Source of the DNA: Pseudomonas frederiksbergensis
Lineage (GTDB): Bacteria; Pseudomonadota; Gammaproteobacteria; Pseudomonadales; Pseudomonadaceae
Assembly: GCF_003732705.1 (NCBI RefSeq)
Contig: NZ_MOBR01000005.1
Location: 134,045 to 198,044, forward strand
Length of the DNA stretch: 64,000 bases
Direction: 5' to 3'
The notes below the pieces were generated by a model that saw only the letters and a program-made list of their open reading frames with translations, searched no databases and was not told the origin of the DNA. The position numbers and the translations under genes are program-made. How positions within the stretch are numbered: the stretch's first letter is position 1; each line of letters begins with the position of its first letter. Shown here piece after piece: positions 62,916 through 64,000 of this stretch.

Positions 62916-63473
62916 ATGACCACCGCACACGTCTTCATCGCCACCAGCCTCGACGGCTTCATCGCCCGGCCCGATGGCGACATCGATTGGCTATTGCAGC
63001 GCGACGACCCGACCGAAGATCACGGCTACCCAGCCTTCATCGCCGACAAAGACGTGATCGTCATGGGCCGGGGTAGCTACGAGAAAGTGCTGACCTTCGA
63101 CACCTGGTTCTACGACCGACCCGTCGTGGTGCTGTCCCAACAACTGGCCAATTCGCCAGTGTCCGAAGCGCTGGAAGGCAAAGTGCGTTTCTCCAACCTC
63201 ACACCCGCAAACCTGATGGACGAACTGGCAAAACAAGGCGTGCGCCGGGTCTATGTCGATGGCGGGCAATTGGTGCAATCCTTCCTGCGCGACGGACTAG
63301 TCACGGACATGGTGATAACCACCGTCCCCGTGCTGATCGGCTCAGGAAGACCCCTGTTCGGCGCCCTCGCGCAAGACATCGAATTGAAACTGGTCACCAG
63401 CCGCTGCTTTCCGTCGGGGTTGGTGCAGTCCACTTACCGGGTGGCCCCACATGACCAAAATGAAAAATCCTGA
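62916..63473 (+). CDS. Dihydrofolate reductase-like (RibD C-terminal) family protein
   Basis: 185 residues: TTAHVFIATSLDGFIARPDGDIDWLLQ, KDVIVMGRGSYEKVLTF, RPVVVLSQQ, KQGVRRVYVDGGQLVQSFLRDGLV and MVITTVPVLIGSGRPLFG are the complete set of RibD-C/DHFR-like motifs. NADPH-dependent reductase activity is likely; the substrate is unknown. GGAGA precedes ATG. Its end overlaps the following gene by 23 bp, so the pair is coupled. Confidence 0.9.
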   Translation: MTTAHVFIATSLDGFIARPDGDIDWLLQRDDPTEDHGYPAFIADKDVIVMGRGSYEKVLTFDTWFYDRPVVVLSQQLANSPVSEALEGKVRFSNLTPANLMDELAKQGVRRVYVDGGQLVQSFLRDGLVTDMVITTVPVLIGSGRPLFGALAQDIELKLVTSRCFPSGLVQSTYRVAPHDQNEKS

Positions 63474-63873
63474 AGATGTGCCCGGTGCTTTCCAGGCAGC
63501 CTGGAACAACCACGACATGGCTGCGCTCGGAGACCTGTTCGATCCAGACGCGACGTTCGTGAACCGCTTCGGACACTATGTCCGAGGCATCGAACAGATC
63601 GTGGCACTCCACACACCCATCCACGAAACGATCTACCGCGACTCAACGCTGCTGAATGAGCTGATCGACGTTGACCCCGTTGCAGATGGAGTGGCCGTTA
63701 TCCATTTCTGGAGTCGCCTGACAGCCGGCGCCGCGCATCCGGCCGGGCCACACGTTGTGGATACGCTGATTCTTGCCGTGCTGACGAGGCGGGGCGAGAA
63801 CTGGCGGATTCGAGCGCTTGAGAATGTGACCCTTACAAATCCTCGGACGGGGGAGGCGGTTTTGCGGGGTTAG
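63451..63873 (+). CDS. SnoaL-like (SgcJ/EcaC-type) protein
   Basis: 140 residues (ATG 63451; ATG 63460 is an alternative). VPGAFQAAWNNHDMAALGDLFDPDATFVNRFGHYVRGIEQIVALHTPIHETIYRDSTL, a strand-rich end and RIRALENVTL match the NTF2-like SnoaL fold of the SgcJ/EcaC group, found as a single domain with small ligands. Overlaps the reductase gene, suggesting a common role. Nothing convincing follows to the window end (63874-64000). Confidence 0.88.
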   Translation: MTKMKNPEDVPGAFQAAWNNHDMAALGDLFDPDATFVNRFGHYVRGIEQIVALHTPIHETIYRDSTLLNELIDVDPVADGVAVIHFWSRLTAGAAHPAGPHVVDTLILAVLTRRGENWRIRALENVTLTNPRTGEAVLRG

Positions 63874-64000
63874 CGCGGCGCAGAGCTGGATCATGCGCAA
63901 ACGGTTGCTCAGAGTGCGCGTCAATTTCACCGCTGACAGTCCGCTTTCGACCCAGGCTGTGTGAAAACACATTTTTATAACGATTCGGCCATGGGGGCAT

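Overview
The window looks like about 64 kb of chromosome from a Pseudomonas of the fluorescens group. The evidence is high-GC coding DNA, many short inverted repeats built on GTGGGAGCGAGCTTGCTCGCGA (the REP/REPIN type usual in these genomes), and typical Pseudomonas gene sets: glutamylpolyamine catabolism with a Pot/Spu transporter, lactate permease, a NodT-type efflux operon and DUF6124-type small proteins. I see no rRNA, tRNA, CRISPR array, prophage or intact insertion sequence. All functional calls rest on reading motifs; no database search was run.

Layout. 1-3.2 kb: a regulator cut by the window edge, a beta-propeller protein, a small conserved protein and a membrane-anchored hydrolase. 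3.3-6.8 kb: a four-repeat REPIN array, then a minus-strand operon of three proteins sharing a C-terminal GDL-type domain (DUF1843-like) followed by a radical SAM/SPASM enzyme. This is the best candidate for a poorly described system: a possible peptide-modification locus whose putative substrates contain no cysteine. 7.1-13.3 kb: a dienelactone hydrolase, a small membrane protein and a three-gene efflux operon (outer membrane factor, HlyD-type adaptor, DUF2955 membrane protein). 13.4-18.2 kb: a second REPIN array and a very large CheB-CheR-PAS-histidine kinase-receiver protein. 18.5-23.9 kb: L-lactate permease, small lipoproteins, a coupled 34-residue/86-residue ORF pair and the RNA ligase-like phosphodiesterase ThpR.

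24-35 kb is one physiological block for polyamines. A periplasmic binding protein, two permeases and an ATPase import putrescine-type polyamines. A glutamine synthetase homologue gamma-glutamylates them, an FAD oxidase and an aldehyde dehydrogenase oxidise the product, and a class I amidotransferase-type hydrolase releases GABA. A cupin-HTH regulator of the PuuR type sits at the end.

35-41 kb is accessory. It holds a Nudix protein, a secreted protein made of six 21-residue Cys-containing repeats, a GNAT enzyme, a BamE-like lipoprotein, and then an AT-rich island (about 37.5-41.0 kb) with an unknown 326-residue protein and a GT8-family glycosyltransferase fused to a long helical N-terminal region. 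41-64 kb mixes ordinary metabolic, regulatory and transport genes with several odd loci: an autotransporter carrying a tyrosine-phosphatase-like passenger, a diguanylate cyclase lacking the RxxD inhibitory site, an 822-residue membrane-anchored propeller-like protein, and two small-protein genes preceded by long structured leaders.
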